NCBI RefSeq assembly: GCF_030658505.1
Contig: NZ_JAUTXR010000188.1
Location: 38,126 to 102,125, forward strand
DNA from: Stenotrophomonas raiganjensis (SeqCode)
GTDB lineage: Bacteria > Pseudomonadota > Gammaproteobacteria > Xanthomonadales > Xanthomonadaceae
Direction: 5' to 3'
DNA length: 64,000 bases
The notes beneath the pieces were generated by a model. It was not told where the DNA came from and did not search any database. It was given only the letters and a program-made list of their open reading frames with translations. The translations under genes were made by a program, and so were the position numbers. Below are positions 26,860-36,167 of this stretch, in pieces (within the stretch, counting starts at the first letter, position 1; every line of letters starts with the position of its first letter).

Positions 26860-29800
26860 AGCGAGCGATCGCCGTTGGACTGGGCCTGTTGTGGACCTCC
26901 CTGGCGATCGCCGCACCTCCGGCGCTGCCGGCACCGAAGGTGCTGGACGACTTCGACGACGTCGCAGCCTGGAAGCTGGTGCTGTCCGACCAGGTCAGCG
27001 GTTCGCTGCGGCCGGTCAGCGGTGCCGGCGGTGGTCGCGCGCTGTGCCTGGATTACGACTTCCACGATGTCTCCGGCTACGTTGGCATCCGTCGCGGGCT
27101 GAACATCGAGTACCCGGTCAACTACCGCTTCGGCTTCCAGCTGCGCGGTGATTCACCGGGCAACGACCTGCAGTTCAAGTTGATCGACGCCAGCGGCGAC
27201 AACGTCTGGTGGGTCAACCGGCCAGGCTACAGCTTCCCCAAGGCGTGGACGCCGGTCGAGTACCGGCGTCGGCAGATCGACAAGGCATGGGGGCCATCGC
27301 CGGAGAAGGAGATGGCGCGCAGCGCCGCGGTCGAATTCACCATCTACAGCAAGGTCGGCGGCCGCGGCACGGTGTGCTTCGACAAGCTGACCCTGCAGGG
27401 CCTGCCGCCGCAGGATGATTCGGCGCTGGTGCCGTCGGTGATCGCCGATACCGCCACCGCGCTGCAGGACCGCATGATCGACGGCAAGAGCGATACGTTC
27501 TGGATCAGTGGCGGGGTCAAGCAGCAGACCATCAGCCTGGACCTGCACAAGAGCCGTGAGATCGGCGGTGCGGTGATCGACTGGCTGCCGAACCTGGAGG
27601 CGCGGCGCTACACCGTGCGCACTTCCGAGGACGGCCGTGACTGGCGCACCGTGCGTGAGGTCACCAGTGGTGCCGGTGGCCGCGATTGGCTGGCGCTGCC
27701 GGATACCGACGCACGCTATGTGCGCTTCGATCTGCAGGATGGCCCGAACTGGCGCTACGGCATCCGTGACATCGCGCTCAAGCCACTGGCCTTCGCAGCC
27801 ACGCCGAACGCATTCCTGTCCTCGGTGGCTGCTGACCTGCCGCGCGGGTCGTTGCCGCGTGCCTATGTGGGCGAGCAGCCGTACTGGACCCTGCTCGGCC
27901 TCGATGGCGGCCAGGAGCAGGCGCTGATCAGCGAGGATGGCGCGCTGGAGCCGGCCAAGGGCAGCTTCAGCATCGAGCCGTTCATCCGCCTTGATGGCAA
28001 GCTGCTGGACTGGTCCAAGGTGGCCATCACCCAGTCGTTGCAGGATCACTACCTGCCGATCGCCAACGTCGACTGGGTGCATGAGAAGGTCGGTCTGGCA
28101 GTGACCGGCTTCGTGCAGGGCACGCCTGAGCGTGCGCAGCTGATCGGCCGCTACCGGCTGAGCAATCCGGACAAGGTCGCACACGAATACACCCTGGCAC
28201 TGGCGATCCGGCCGTGGCAGGTCAATCCACCGACCCAGTTCCTCAATACCGTCGGTGGCTTCAGCCGCATCGATGCACTGGAGGTCGGCGAGCAGCTGGT
28301 GCGGGTCAACGGCGAGCCGCGCATCTATCCGTTGCAGGTGCCGGATGCGCGCTTTGCCAGTACCTTCGATGGCAAGCTTGATGCGATGCATCTGGCGGAC
28401 GGAAAGTACCCGGGCGCCACCGCGGTGAAGGACAGCACCGGCATGGCGTCGGGTGCGTTGATCTATACGATCAAGCTTGAGCCCGGGCAGAGCCGCGAGG
28501 TGGCGGTGGTGCTGCCGCAGACCGGTGGCTGGACGCCGAAAGCACTGGACGTGGCCAAGGCGCAGGCGCAGGTGGCCGAGCAGTGGCGGCAGAAGCTGGG
28601 GGTGGTCTCGCTGCAGGTACCCGCTGCAGGCCAGCCGCTGGTCGACACCCTGCGCACGGCCGTGGCGCACATGCTGATCTCGCGCGTCGGTCCGCGCCTG
28701 CAGCCGGGCACGCGTTCGTACGCGCGCAGCTGGATCCGCGATGGCGCGATGATTTCAGAAGGCCTGCTGCGCATGGGCCGCAGCGACGCGGTGCGCGACT
28801 ACATCAACTGGTATGCCCCTTATCAGTTCGAGAACGGCAAGGTGCCGTGCTGCGTCGATGCGCGCGGCAGCGATCCGGTACCGGAGAACGACAGCCACGG
28901 CGAGCTGATCTACAGCATCGCCGAATATGGGCGCTATACCGGTGACAGCACCTTCGTCGAGCTGATGTGGCCGCACGTACAGGGCGCCTATACCTACATG
29001 GAGCAGCTGCGCGCCAGCGAACGCACCGAGGAGAACCGCGCGCGCAACCCGGCCTTCTACGGCATGATGCCGGCGTCGATCAGCCACGAAGGCTATTCGG
29101 CCAAGCCGATGCATTCGTACTGGGACAACTTCTGGGCACTGCGCGGCTACAAGGATGCAGCGCTGCTGGCGACCCAGCTGGGCAAGGTCGAGGCGATGCA
29201 GATCGCTGAATCGCGCGACCAGTTCCGCGATGACCTGCAGGCCTCGCTGCTGACGGCGATGCAGCAGCACAACATCGACTACCTGCCGGGATCGGCCGAG
29301 CTGGGCGATTTCGATGCGACCTCGACCACCATCGCGCTGGCCCCGGGGGGCGAGCAGGACCGGCTGCCGCAGCAGGCGCTGGACGCGACTTTCGAGCGTT
29401 ACTGGAAGGAATTCGTGGCGCGCCGCGACGGCAAGCGGGAGTGGAAGGATTACACCCCCTACGAATGGCGCAACGTGGCCGCGTTCGTGCGCCTGGGCTG
29501 GCGCGACCGCGCCTGGCAGGCCACCGAGTTCTTCTTCAAGGACCGCGCACCACAGGCCTGGAACCAGTGGGCCGAAGTGGTTTCGCGTACGCCGCGCAAG
29601 CCGTTCTTTGTCGGCGACCTGCCGCATGCGTGGGTCGCCTCGGACTTCGTGCGTTCGGCGCTGGACATGTTCGCCTACCACCGTGACATGGACGATGCGC
29701 TGGTGCTGGCAGCGGGTGTGCCGGCCGCGTGGCTGCAGGGCGAGGGTATCGCCGTGCAGGGACTACGCACGCCGCAGGGCCAGTTGAACTACCGCTTGCA

Positions 29801-30023
29801 GCGCAGCGACAAGCAGCTGGTGCTGGAGGTGCAGCCAGGCTTGGTGCCACCGGTCGGTGGCGTTGTGCTGCCGTGGCCGTATGCCGGTGATCCGGGTGAG
29901 GCGACCATCAACGGCGAAGCGGCCGAATGGATCAACAAGGAACTGCACGTGCACCAGCTGCCGGCGCGGGTCGAGATCGATGTACCGAGCGCGGTGCGCC
30001 GCGCCGAGCGCAAGGGGCAGTAA
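26856..30023 (+). CDS. Multidomain secreted (alpha/alpha)6 glycosidase-like protein with CBM and F5/8-type domain
   Basis: This is a 1055-residue exported protein; the signal peptide ends near residue 20 (SLAIAA). Domains in order are a jelly-roll carbohydrate-binding-like module (about 24-190, starting VLDDFDDVAAW), an F5/8 type C discoidin-like domain (about 205-315, DGKSDTFWISGG to IRDIALKP), a beta-sandwich (about 330-590) and an (alpha/alpha)6 barrel (about 600-960, with RSYARSWIRDGAMISEGLLR, ENDSHGELIYSIAEYGRY and HSYWDNFWALRGYKDAA). No named glycoside hydrolase family is recognised. Acidic residues in RDGAM and ENDSHGE are candidate catalytic groups. The start overlaps the permease stop. 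It probably acts on the same glycan before import. Confidence 0.78.
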   Translation: MKRAIAVGLGLLWTSLAIAAPPALPAPKVLDDFDDVAAWKLVLSDQVSGSLRPVSGAGGGRALCLDYDFHDVSGYVGIRRGLNIEYPVNYRFGFQLRGDSPGNDLQFKLIDASGDNVWWVNRPGYSFPKAWTPVEYRRRQIDKAWGPSPEKEMARSAAVEFTIYSKVGGRGTVCFDKLTLQGLPPQDDSALVPSVIADTATALQDRMIDGKSDTFWISGGVKQQTISLDLHKSREIGGAVIDWLPNLEARRYTVRTSEDGRDWRTVREVTSGAGGRDWLALPDTDARYVRFDLQDGPNWRYGIRDIALKPLAFAATPNAFLSSVAADLPRGSLPRAYVGEQPYWTLLGLDGGQEQALISEDGALEPAKGSFSIEPFIRLDGKLLDWSKVAITQSLQDHYLPIANVDWVHEKVGLAVTGFVQGTPERAQLIGRYRLSNPDKVAHEYTLALAIRPWQVNPPTQFLNTVGGFSRIDALEVGEQLVRVNGEPRIYPLQVPDARFASTFDGKLDAMHLADGKYPGATAVKDSTGMASGALIYTIKLEPGQSREVAVVLPQTGGWTPKALDVAKAQAQVAEQWRQKLGVVSLQVPAAGQPLVDTLRTAVAHMLISRVGPRLQPGTRSYARSWIRDGAMISEGLLRMGRSDAVRDYINWYAPYQFENGKVPCCVDARGSDPVPENDSHGELIYSIAEYGRYTGDSTFVELMWPHVQGAYTYMEQLRASERTEENRARNPAFYGMMPASISHEGYSAKPMHSYWDNFWALRGYKDAALLATQLGKVEAMQIAESRDQFRDDLQASLLTAMQQHNIDYLPGSAELGDFDATSTTIALAPGGEQDRLPQQALDATFERYWKEFVARRDGKREWKDYTPYEWRNVAAFVRLGWRDRAWQATEFFFKDRAPQAWNQWAEVVSRTPRKPFFVGDLPHAWVASDFVRSALDMFAYHRDMDDALVLAAGVPAAWLQGEGIAVQGLRTPQGQLNYRLQRSDKQLVLEVQPGLVPPVGGVVLPWPYAGDPGEATINGEAAEWINKELHVHQLPARVEIDVPSAVRRAERKGQ

Positions 30024-30025
30024 CA

Positions 30026-30910
30026 ATGAAGCAGCAGGGGGCAAGGGCACGCACGTTGGTGCGCGCTCTGGGGCTGGCAATTGCATTGGCGTTGCCGGGC
30101 GCCGTGATGGCGGCCGAGCCGGCCGCTGCGGCAGCGGCTGATGTCGCCACCGCGCCAGGCATGAGCATGGTCACCTTCAACCTGCATCATGACCGCGAGG
30201 ACTGGCCAAGCCGCCGCCGCACCATCCTGGCCGAACTCAAGCGCCTGCAGCCGGATGCGGTTGCCCTGCAGGAGGTGATCCAGCGCCGCAACGTGCGCAA
30301 CCAGGCGCAATGGCTGGCCAGCCAACTCGGCTACGCCTACGTGTTCGTGTCCACCGATCCGGTCGGTGCGCCCAAGCGCTACGGCAATGCCGTGCTGACC
30401 CGGCGCCCGGTTCTCGCCCAGGGGGATCATCTGCTGCAGCCGCTGGACGACTACCGCACGGTTGCGCACCTGCGCATCGATGTCGATGGCACGCCGGTGA
30501 ACGTCTACGCCACGCACCTCAACGAGCGCAGCGACGAGCATGGCCAGCGCATCCGCCGCAGCCAGGTCGAGGACCTGCTGCGCTTCATCAGCACGACGTC
30601 GGCGGGCGCGCCGGTGGTGATCGCGGGCGACTTCAATGCCCTGGTCGATGCCGGTGACCTGAGCGAGCTGCGCAGCCATTACGGTGACAGCTACGGCAGC
30701 GTGCACGTCAACACCGACCTGGCCGGGGTCAGCACGCTCAACCGCCACTACTACCAGGCACCGTCGCGGATTGATCACATCTTCTTCCAGCAGGACGCGA
30801 TGGTTGCGCGCGAGGCGAAGATCCTGTTCGACCAGCCCGACGACAGCGGTCGCTGGGCCTCCGATCACTACGGCGTGTGGACCCGCCTGCAGTTCGCGCC
30901 GAAACCCTGA
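30026..30910 (+). CDS. Secreted endonuclease/exonuclease/phosphatase-fold protein
   Basis: This is a 294-residue EEP-superfamily protein with a signal peptide (ending near VMAAE). The full catalytic set is present: N in TFNLHH, E in ALQEVI, H in THLNER, GDFNAL, and the C-terminal IDHIFF and ASDHYGVW. EEP enzymes hydrolyse phosphodiesters of nucleic acids, lipids or small molecules, so its place at the end of a glycan operon is unexpected; it might remove phosphorylated substituents, which is speculation. The ATG at 30026 is 2 bp after the hydrolase stop. A degenerate relative lies at 42319. Confidence 0.85.
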   Translation: MKQQGARARTLVRALGLAIALALPGAVMAAEPAAAAAADVATAPGMSMVTFNLHHDREDWPSRRRTILAELKRLQPDAVALQEVIQRRNVRNQAQWLASQLGYAYVFVSTDPVGAPKRYGNAVLTRRPVLAQGDHLLQPLDDYRTVAHLRIDVDGTPVNVYATHLNERSDEHGQRIRRSQVEDLLRFISTTSAGAPVVIAGDFNALVDAGDLSELRSHYGDSYGSVHVNTDLAGVSTLNRHYYQAPSRIDHIFFQQDAMVAREAKILFDQPDDSGRWASDHYGVWTRLQFAPKP

Positions 30911-30924
30911 GCACACCTGCTTCG

Positions 30925-30980
30925 GTAGGTGCCAACCCTGGTTGGCGCGAACAACAGCACCGGCCAAGGTCGGCAACTAC
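30925..30980. repeat. SMAG-like pair after the glucan operon
   Basis: GTAGGTGCCAACCCTGGTTGG (first 20 nt of the left unit shown in part) and an inverted partner ending CAACTAC face each other with GTAG at both outer ends (30925-30928; CTAC at 30977-30980). The pair follows the EEP stop by 14 bp and probably folds in the 3' end of the operon mRNA. Confidence 0.8.
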
Positions 30981-30999
30981 CACGGCACGGCACAAACAG

Positions 31000-31030
31000 A
31001 AACGGCGGGGATCATCGATCCCCGCCGTTT
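31000..31030. terminator. Intrinsic terminator of rne
   Basis: A perfect 13-bp stem (31000-31012 and 31018-31030, loop CATCG) lies 23 bp past the rne stop. Its A-rich and T-rich ends allow use in either direction, so it can also close the glucan operon. Confidence 0.85.
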
Positions 31031-31053
31031 CGTTTCACGCGATCAACGATTGA

Positions 31054-34000
31054 TCAGTTCGCCGGCGGCGTGCGCTTGGCCGCCTCTTCATCTTCTTCGT
31101 CGGCCTTGGCTTCGGCGGCCTGGGTGGCAGCGTCGGTGTGGCCATCGGCGACCGGGTCGATCGACGGCGTCACCACCGCCTCGGCGACCGGGGCAGCGGC
31201 TTCGACCGGAGCGGCTTCCACCACTACCGGGGCGACCGGCTGTTCGGCGACCACGACGGGCTCCACGACCGGCTTGGCTTCAACCACCGGAGCAGCCTCG
31301 GTAACGGCGGGCTTGGCTTCAGCCACGGGTGCAGCCTCGACTGCCGCCGGCTTCGCTTCGATCACCGGAGCGACCTCAATCACCGGGGCTGCTTCAACCG
31401 CGACCGCCTTTGCTTCGATCGCCGGAGCAGCAGCGGCCACCGGCTGCGCCGGGGTTGCTGCGTCGATGGCGTCGAGCATGCTGGTCTGCACCGGCGAGGA
31501 CACCGGCTCTGCCTTGGCTGCGGTTTCGACCGGCGCCGGCACTTCGGCGGTGATCGGTGCGGCAGCCTCGACCACGGCGCTGCTCACCACCGCGACCGGC
31601 GCGGCGACAACAGCGGCGGCAGCGCGGGCCGGCTTCTCGGCTTCGACAGCGACCGGCTCGGCTTCGTCATCGAAGTCGAACTCCGGCTGCGAACGGGCCG
31701 GCTGTGCAGCAGCGACCGGCGCAGTGCCGGCAGTGCTGTCGATGTTCGGCTCGGCGCCATCGGCGTCATCACCGTCATCACCATCGTCCTGGTCATCACC
31801 CAGGGAATCGCTGCCGGCGGCGTTCTCGGCGCCACCGCGACGACGACGACGGCCACCACGACGGCCGCGGCGACGGCGGGTCGCGCCTTCGCCTGCCAGC
31901 TCGCCATTGGCGTCGGTTGCAGCCTCTTCACCGGCAACCGCAATCACCTCGGCCTCGCTGGCAGCGGTCTCGACCGGTGCTGCGGCGTCCACCGAAGCGG
32001 CGGCCAGCGGCGCGACCGGGGCAGTGGCTTCCTGCGCGGTCACCACATTGGCGGCGACGGCGGTGGCGGCCACGGCTGCTGCCGCGGTCACGGCTTCGGC
32101 CGGTGCCTCGGCGGCGTTGCGCTGCGGCTTCTCGGCCGGCTTGTCACTGTCCTGCTGCGGACGTGGCTGCTTCGGCTGCTTCAGCTTCGGCTGGTTCTGG
32201 CCCTGCTGCTCGTTGCGCGGCTTGTTCTGCTGCTGCGGCTGCTGGCCGTCCTTCTGCTGCGGCTCCTTCTGCTTGCCCTGCTGCGGCTGCTGCTGGGCAT
32301 TGCCGTTGTTGCCGTTGCGGCCGTCCTTGCGCTGCTCGCCGCGATCCTTGCGGTTGCCGCCATCCTTCTGCTGCTGCGCGTTGCCGTTGCCACCGTTGCC
32401 ACGGTTGTCATCGCGACGGTCCTTGCGGTCCTTGTTGCGATCCTTGTTGCGGTCCTTGCGGCCGCCGTCCTGCTGCTGGCGGGCAGTTGGAGCCGTCGGT
32501 GCCGGCGCCGGTGCCGGTTCGCCACCGAACACGCGCTTGAGCCAACCGATCACGCCGCCGCTCGGTGCCGGCGCCACCGGCGCTGCAGCGATCGGAGCCG
32601 GGGCCACTGCGGCCGGTTCCACTTCCGCGCGCACCGGGGCGGGGGAGGTGTGCTTGACCTGGGTCACCGCCGGCGGCGGGATGTTCAGCTGGCCCTTGGT
32701 CAGCGCGTGCACCGGCAGCTTGCGCGGGGTGCCGCGCTGGTAGCTGGGCTTGTTGCTCTCTTCACCCAGCTCGTTCTCGCGCAGGCGGGTGACGGTGTAG
32801 TGCGGGGTGTGCAGCTGTTCGTCGGCGACGATCACGATCGGCGCTTCGTGACGCTGTTCGATCTCGCGCAGGGCGCTGCGCTTCTCGTTCAGCAGGTAAT
32901 TGGCGATCTCCACCGGAGCCTGCACCAGCACCTGCCCGGTGTTCTCCTTCATCGCATGCTCTTCGGCGACGCGGATGATCGACAGCGACAGCGACTCGAC
33001 GCTGCGCATGCGGCCGTGGCCGTCGCAGCGCGGGCAGACGATCTGGCTGGATTCACCCAGGCTCGGGCGCAGGCGCTGGCGACTCATTTCCAGCAGGCCG
33101 AAGCGCGAGATGCGGCCGACCTGGACGCGGGCGCGGTCGTACTTCAGTGCGTTGGCCAGGCGGTTCTCGACTTCGCGCTGGTGCTTGTTGGAGGCCATGT
33201 CGATGAAATCGATCACCACCAGGCCGCCCAGGTCGCGCAGGCGCAGCTGGCGGGCCACTTCTTCGGCCGCTTCCAGGTTGGTCTGGAACGCGGTGTCCTC
33301 GATGTCGCTGCCCTTGGTGGCGCGCGAGGAGTTCACGTCGACCGCGGTCAGCGCTTCGGTCTGGTCGACCACGATCGAGCCGCCCGACGGCAGGCGCACG
33401 TTGCGCTCGTAGGCGCCTTCGATCTGCGACTCGATCTGGAAGCGGTTGAACAGCGGGATGTCGTCCTTGTAGTGCTTGAGCTTGCGCAGGGTCTGCGGCA
33501 TCACCTGCTGCATGAACTCGCGGGCGTGCTCGTACATCTCCTCGGTGTCCACCAGGATCTCGCCGATGTCGGCGCGCAGGTAGTCACGCAGGGCGCGCAC
33601 GATCAGGCGCGATTCCTGGTAGATCAGGAACGGGGCCGGCTTGCTCAGCGCCGCTTCGGCGATGGCGCGCCAGACGTTGAGCAGGTAGTCCAGGTCCCAC
33701 TGCAGCTCTTCGGCATCGCGGCCGACGCCGGCGGTGCGGATGATCACGCCCATGTCGTCGGGGATGTTGAGCTTGTCCAGCGCGTCCTTCAGGGCAGCAC
33801 GGTCTTCGCCCTCGATGCGACGGGAAACACCGCCGGCGCTGGGCGAGTTCGGCATCAGCACCATGTAACGGCCGGCCAGCGAGATGAACGTGGTCAGGGC
33901 GGCGCCCTTGTTGCCGCGTTCTTCCTTGTCGACCTGGACAACGATCTCCTGGCCTTCCTTCAGCAGCTCGCGGATGCCGGCCTTGTTGTGGTCGACGCCG

Positions 34001-34239
34001 GCCTGGAAGTAATCGCGGGAGATTTCCTTCAGCGGCAGGAAGCCATGGCGGCCACCGCCGTACTCGACGAAGGCGGCTTCCAGCGAGGGCTCGATGCGGA
34101 AGATCCGGCCCTTGTAGATGTTGGACTTCTTCTGTTCCTTCGACGGCTGTTCGATGTCGATGTCATACAACGACTGGCCATCCACGATGGCAACACGCAG
34201 CTCTTCAGCCTGCGTGGCGTTGATCAGCATTCGCTTCAT
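31054..34239 (-). CDS. rne: Ribonuclease E
   Basis: This is the main mRNA-decay and rRNA-processing endonuclease, 1061 residues. The S1 domain (about 36-120), 5'-sensor and catalytic core hold [13 protein letters not shown] (catalytic Asp ~303), [19 protein letters not shown] (second Asp ~346) and the zinc link [10 protein letters not shown] (~404). From about residue 500 the protein is low-complexity: Gln/Lys/Asn-rich, an Arg-rich [13 protein letters not shown] patch, then Ala/Pro/Val/Glu repeats such as [12 protein letters not shown]. The last part would be the scaffold for the degradosome. It is divergent from rluC as in E. coli, with a long leader that could mediate autoregulation. Confidence 0.96.
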   Translation of the reverse strand: MKRMLINATQAEELRVAIVDGQSLYDIDIEQPSKEQKKSNIYKGRIFRIEPSLEAAFVEYGGGRHGFLPLKEISRDYFQAGVDHNKAGIRELLKEGQEIVVQVDKEERGNKGAALTTFISLAGRYMVLMPNSPSAGGVSRRIEGEDRAALKDALDKLNIPDDMGVIIRTAGVGRDAEELQWDLDYLLNVWRAIAEAALSKPAPFLIYQESRLIVRALRDYLRADIGEILVDTEEMYEHAREFMQQVMPQTLRKLKHYKDDIPLFNRFQIESQIEGAYERNVRLPSGGSIVVDQTEALTAVDVNSSRATKGSDIEDTAFQTNLEAAEEVARQLRLRDLGGLVVIDFIDMASNKHQREVENRLANALKYDRARVQVGRISRFGLLEMSRQRLRPSLGESSQIVCPRCDGHGRMRSVESLSLSIIRVAEEHAMKENTGQVLVQAPVEIANYLLNEKRSALREIEQRHEAPIVIVADEQLHTPHYTVTRLRENELGEESNKPSYQRGTPRKLPVHALTKGQLNIPPPAVTQVKHTSPAPVRAEVEPAAVAPAPIAAAPVAPAPSGGVIGWLKRVFGGEPAPAPAPTAPTARQQQDGGRKDRNKDRNKDRKDRRDDNRGNGGNGNAQQQKDGGNRKDRGEQRKDGRNGNNGNAQQQPQQGKQKEPQQKDGQQPQQQNKPRNEQQGQNQPKLKQPKQPRPQQDSDKPAEKPQRNAAEAPAEAVTAAAAVAATAVAANVVTAQEATAPVAPLAAASVDAAAPVETAASEAEVIAVAGEEAATDANGELAGEGATRRRRGRRGGRRRRRGGAENAAGSDSLGDDQDDGDDGDDADGAEPNIDSTAGTAPVAAAQPARSQPEFDFDDEAEPVAVEAEKPARAAAAVVAAPVAVVSSAVVEAAAPITAEVPAPVETAAKAEPVSSPVQTSMLDAIDAATPAQPVAAAAPAIEAKAVAVEAAPVIEVAPVIEAKPAAVEAAPVAEAKPAVTEAAPVVEAKPVVEPVVVAEQPVAPVVVEAAPVEAAAPVAEAVVTPSIDPVADGHTDAATQAAEAKADEEDEEAAKRTPPAN

Positions 34240-34646
34240 TGTTGCGTTCCTCGCAAGCGGCTACCGCGCGGAACGCCATGGGGTTTCGCCTCTGGACACG
34301 GCTCGCCGCCCATTCGCGCAAGCGCGGGGAGGGCAGCTTGGGTTTCCAGCGCTACGACACCACGGCAGGCCGCGGGAGCGCTTCACTCTTATGGTTTTTG
34401 GGTGTTGCAGGGCCGCAGGCAGCTGTCAGCCAGGCTGGAGCGCCACGCGGGACATGTTCAGCACGGTTGCGTGTCAGGCATCCGGCGATGGCCGGGAAGG
34501 CCGGTGAGCCGCTAACATGGCCGCCCCGCGGGCGGTGGTCGCGCACTGTGCCGGATTCGTCGGAAGCTGGGCTTCTGGCCCTGAGTAACTTCCAACGAAA
34601 TCAATCCCTTATCTCGCCCCCCGAGTGTAACAGAATAAACAGCCTG
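34240..34646. other. rne/rluC divergent regulatory region, 407 bp
   Basis: No protein gene is supported. In E. coli the rne leader is long and mediates RNase E feedback on its own mRNA; this region could do the same, but I could not fold it. In-frame extension of the rluC frame through it (to 34239) is translated chance sequence without S4-domain similarity. The rluC leader is AT-richer near 34600-34640. Confidence 0.5.
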
Positions 34647-35621
34647 ATGACCGCCCAAGACCCGACCAAACCCGCTGGCGACAAGCCTTCCGTGCGCATG
34701 ATCACCGTTCCCGCCGACCGCGCCGGCCAGCGCCTGGACAACTTCCTGCTCGGCCAGCTGAAAGGCGCCCCGCGCAGCCTGGTCTACAAGCTGGTGCGCA
34801 GTGGCCAGGTGCGGGTGAACGGCGGCCGTGCCAAGGCCGAGCGCAAGCTGGAGGCGGGCGATGAAGTGCGCGTGCCGCCGGTCCGTCTCACCGAAGAGGG
34901 AGACAAGGCCGGTCCCCCGGAGGCCTTCATGCGTCGCCTGGAGCAGGCCATCGTCTTCGAGGATGCCCGCCTGCTGGCCCTGAACAAGCCGACCGGTGTG
35001 GCCAGCCACGGCGGCAGCGGCATCAGCTTCGGCGCCATCGAGACCCTGCGCGCCCTGCGCCCGGGGCAGACCCTGGAGCTGGTCCACCGGTTGGATCGCG
35101 ACACCTCGGGCCTGCTGATCGTGGCCAAGAAGCGCTCGGCGCTGAGCGAGCTGCAGGCGCTGCTGCGTGAAGACCACGGCGCCGGCATCCGCAAGCGCTA
35201 CCTGACCCTGTTGTCCGGGCGCATGCCCGACGGGGTGATGACGGTCGATGCGCCGCTGCATGTCGGCCTGCGCCAGGGCGGCGAGCGCCATGTGCAGGTC
35301 AACGCGATCGGCAAGGAATCGATCAGCCACTTCCGGGTGCTGGAGCGCCGCGGCGGCCATTCCTATTGCGAGGTGCGCATCGAGACCGGCCGTACCCACC
35401 AGATCCGCGTGCATGCCCAGCACCTGGGGCATCCGGTGGCCGGCGACGACAAGTACGGCGATCCGGCGGTCAACAAGCGGCTTCGTGAGCAGATCGGGCT
35501 GAAGCGCCTGTTCCTGCACGCGGCCTCGCTGGAGTTCGCGCTGGACGACGGCAAGAGCCCGTATGTGCTGAACGCGCCGCTGGCCGATGAGCTGGTCGAG
35601 GCGCTGGATCGCCTGCGCTGA
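34647..35621 (+). CDS. rluC: 23S rRNA pseudouridine synthase RluC
   Basis: This is a 324-residue RluA-family enzyme for pseudouridines 955/2504/2580 (E. coli numbering). The S4 domain (about 28-80, SLVYKLVRSGQVRVNGGR) precedes the catalytic domain with D150 in HRLDRDTSGLL and the family block ETGRTHQIRVHAQHLGHPV. The ATG at 34647 was chosen at the start of the conserved region. It is divergent from rne, matching the conserved rne-rluC neighbourhood. Confidence 0.93.
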   Translation: MTAQDPTKPAGDKPSVRMITVPADRAGQRLDNFLLGQLKGAPRSLVYKLVRSGQVRVNGGRAKAERKLEAGDEVRVPPVRLTEEGDKAGPPEAFMRRLEQAIVFEDARLLALNKPTGVASHGGSGISFGAIETLRALRPGQTLELVHRLDRDTSGLLIVAKKRSALSELQALLREDHGAGIRKRYLTLLSGRMPDGVMTVDAPLHVGLRQGGERHVQVNAIGKESISHFRVLERRGGHSYCEVRIETGRTHQIRVHAQHLGHPVAGDDKYGDPAVNKRLREQIGLKRLFLHAASLEFALDDGKSPYVLNAPLADELVEALDRLR

Positions 35622-35686
35622 CGGCAGTTCGGCGGCGCCGGGTGCTTGGTCGGCGCCGTCGCTTCCCTGCGATGAGTGGGCTTGTC

Positions 35687-35712
35687 ACTTTCTTTGCTCG
35701 TGCAAAGAAAGT
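35687..35712. repeat. 11-bp perfect hairpin
   Basis: ACTTTCTTTGC, loop TCGT, GCAAAGAAAGT. It produces the VTFFARAKKVT peptide seen as spurious ORFs in many genomes. Confidence 0.75.
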
Positions 35713-35911
35713 AACCAAAGGAACACGCCGCCATCCGCGAGCCGGCGCTGCGCGCCGGTGCCCTGCGCTCCTCGGTCCGCCGAGGGGCGGCGCGGAACTC
35801 GCTGCGCTCAGACACCCGCGCCTCTTCGCCCTCACCGGACCTGCGGTGCTCGGCTCGCTACAAGGCGGACCTGCCAGCCGCAGCGTAGACCCATACCCGC
35901 ACGCAGCCCTT

Positions 35912-35935
35912 GTAGAGTCGAGCGACGCTCGACTC
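35912..35935. repeat. SMAG-like single palindrome
   Basis: Begins GTAGAGTCGAGC and folds as GAGTCGAGC-GAC-GCTCGACTC. One GTAG end is present, the other is not. Confidence 0.75.
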
Positions 35936-36003
35936 ACGCGCACAGCGCGGGCTTCGCTTTTCATTCTTTCATTGCGCGGCTGGCGCGCCTATAGCCTGTC
36001 AGA

Positions 36004-36107
36004 GGCCGGGCGAGGTGGGTTTGCGGGGGTGCAAGCGCCATGGATGGCGCGCCCAAGCCCCCATGGACGGGTTTACGGCGTCCCCCGCAAACCCGTCTCG
36101 CCCGGCC
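36004..36107. repeat. Long nested inverted repeat
   Basis: The outer arms 36004-36029 and 36082-36107 match at 24 of 26 positions. The loop contains a second perfect 7-bp palindrome, GCGCCATGGATGGCGC (36035-36050). The whole can form a branched structure in DNA or RNA. Confidence 0.75.
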
Positions 36108-36167
36108 CAACCCCGGAATCTCGCTCCGCCAGCCGCGAGGGGGCTCAGCCCGTTGGCCGGGAACCCC

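Larger units (their letters stand above)
35622..36167. other. Repeat-rich non-coding interval, 546 bp
   Basis: Between rluC and zupT lies a mosaic of palindromes and no supportable gene. It holds an 11-bp perfect hairpin (35687-35712), a SMAG-like unit (35912-35935) and a nested long inverted repeat (36004-36107). The only long frame (35642-36178, plus) translates repeat sequence (VTFFARAKKVTK, then Arg/Pro-rich) and is not credible as a protein. Confidence 0.7.

Noticed and set aside
31138..34515. 1125-codon plus-strand open frame opposite rne
   Set aside because: It is antisense to the certain rne gene. Composition (Arg/Leu/Gly/His runs mirroring rne's low-complexity tail) and lack of any domain mark it as a high-GC shadow.
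36004..36107. Possible CRISPR or attachment site
   Set aside because: There is only one inverted pair, with no direct repeats, spacers or integrase nearby.
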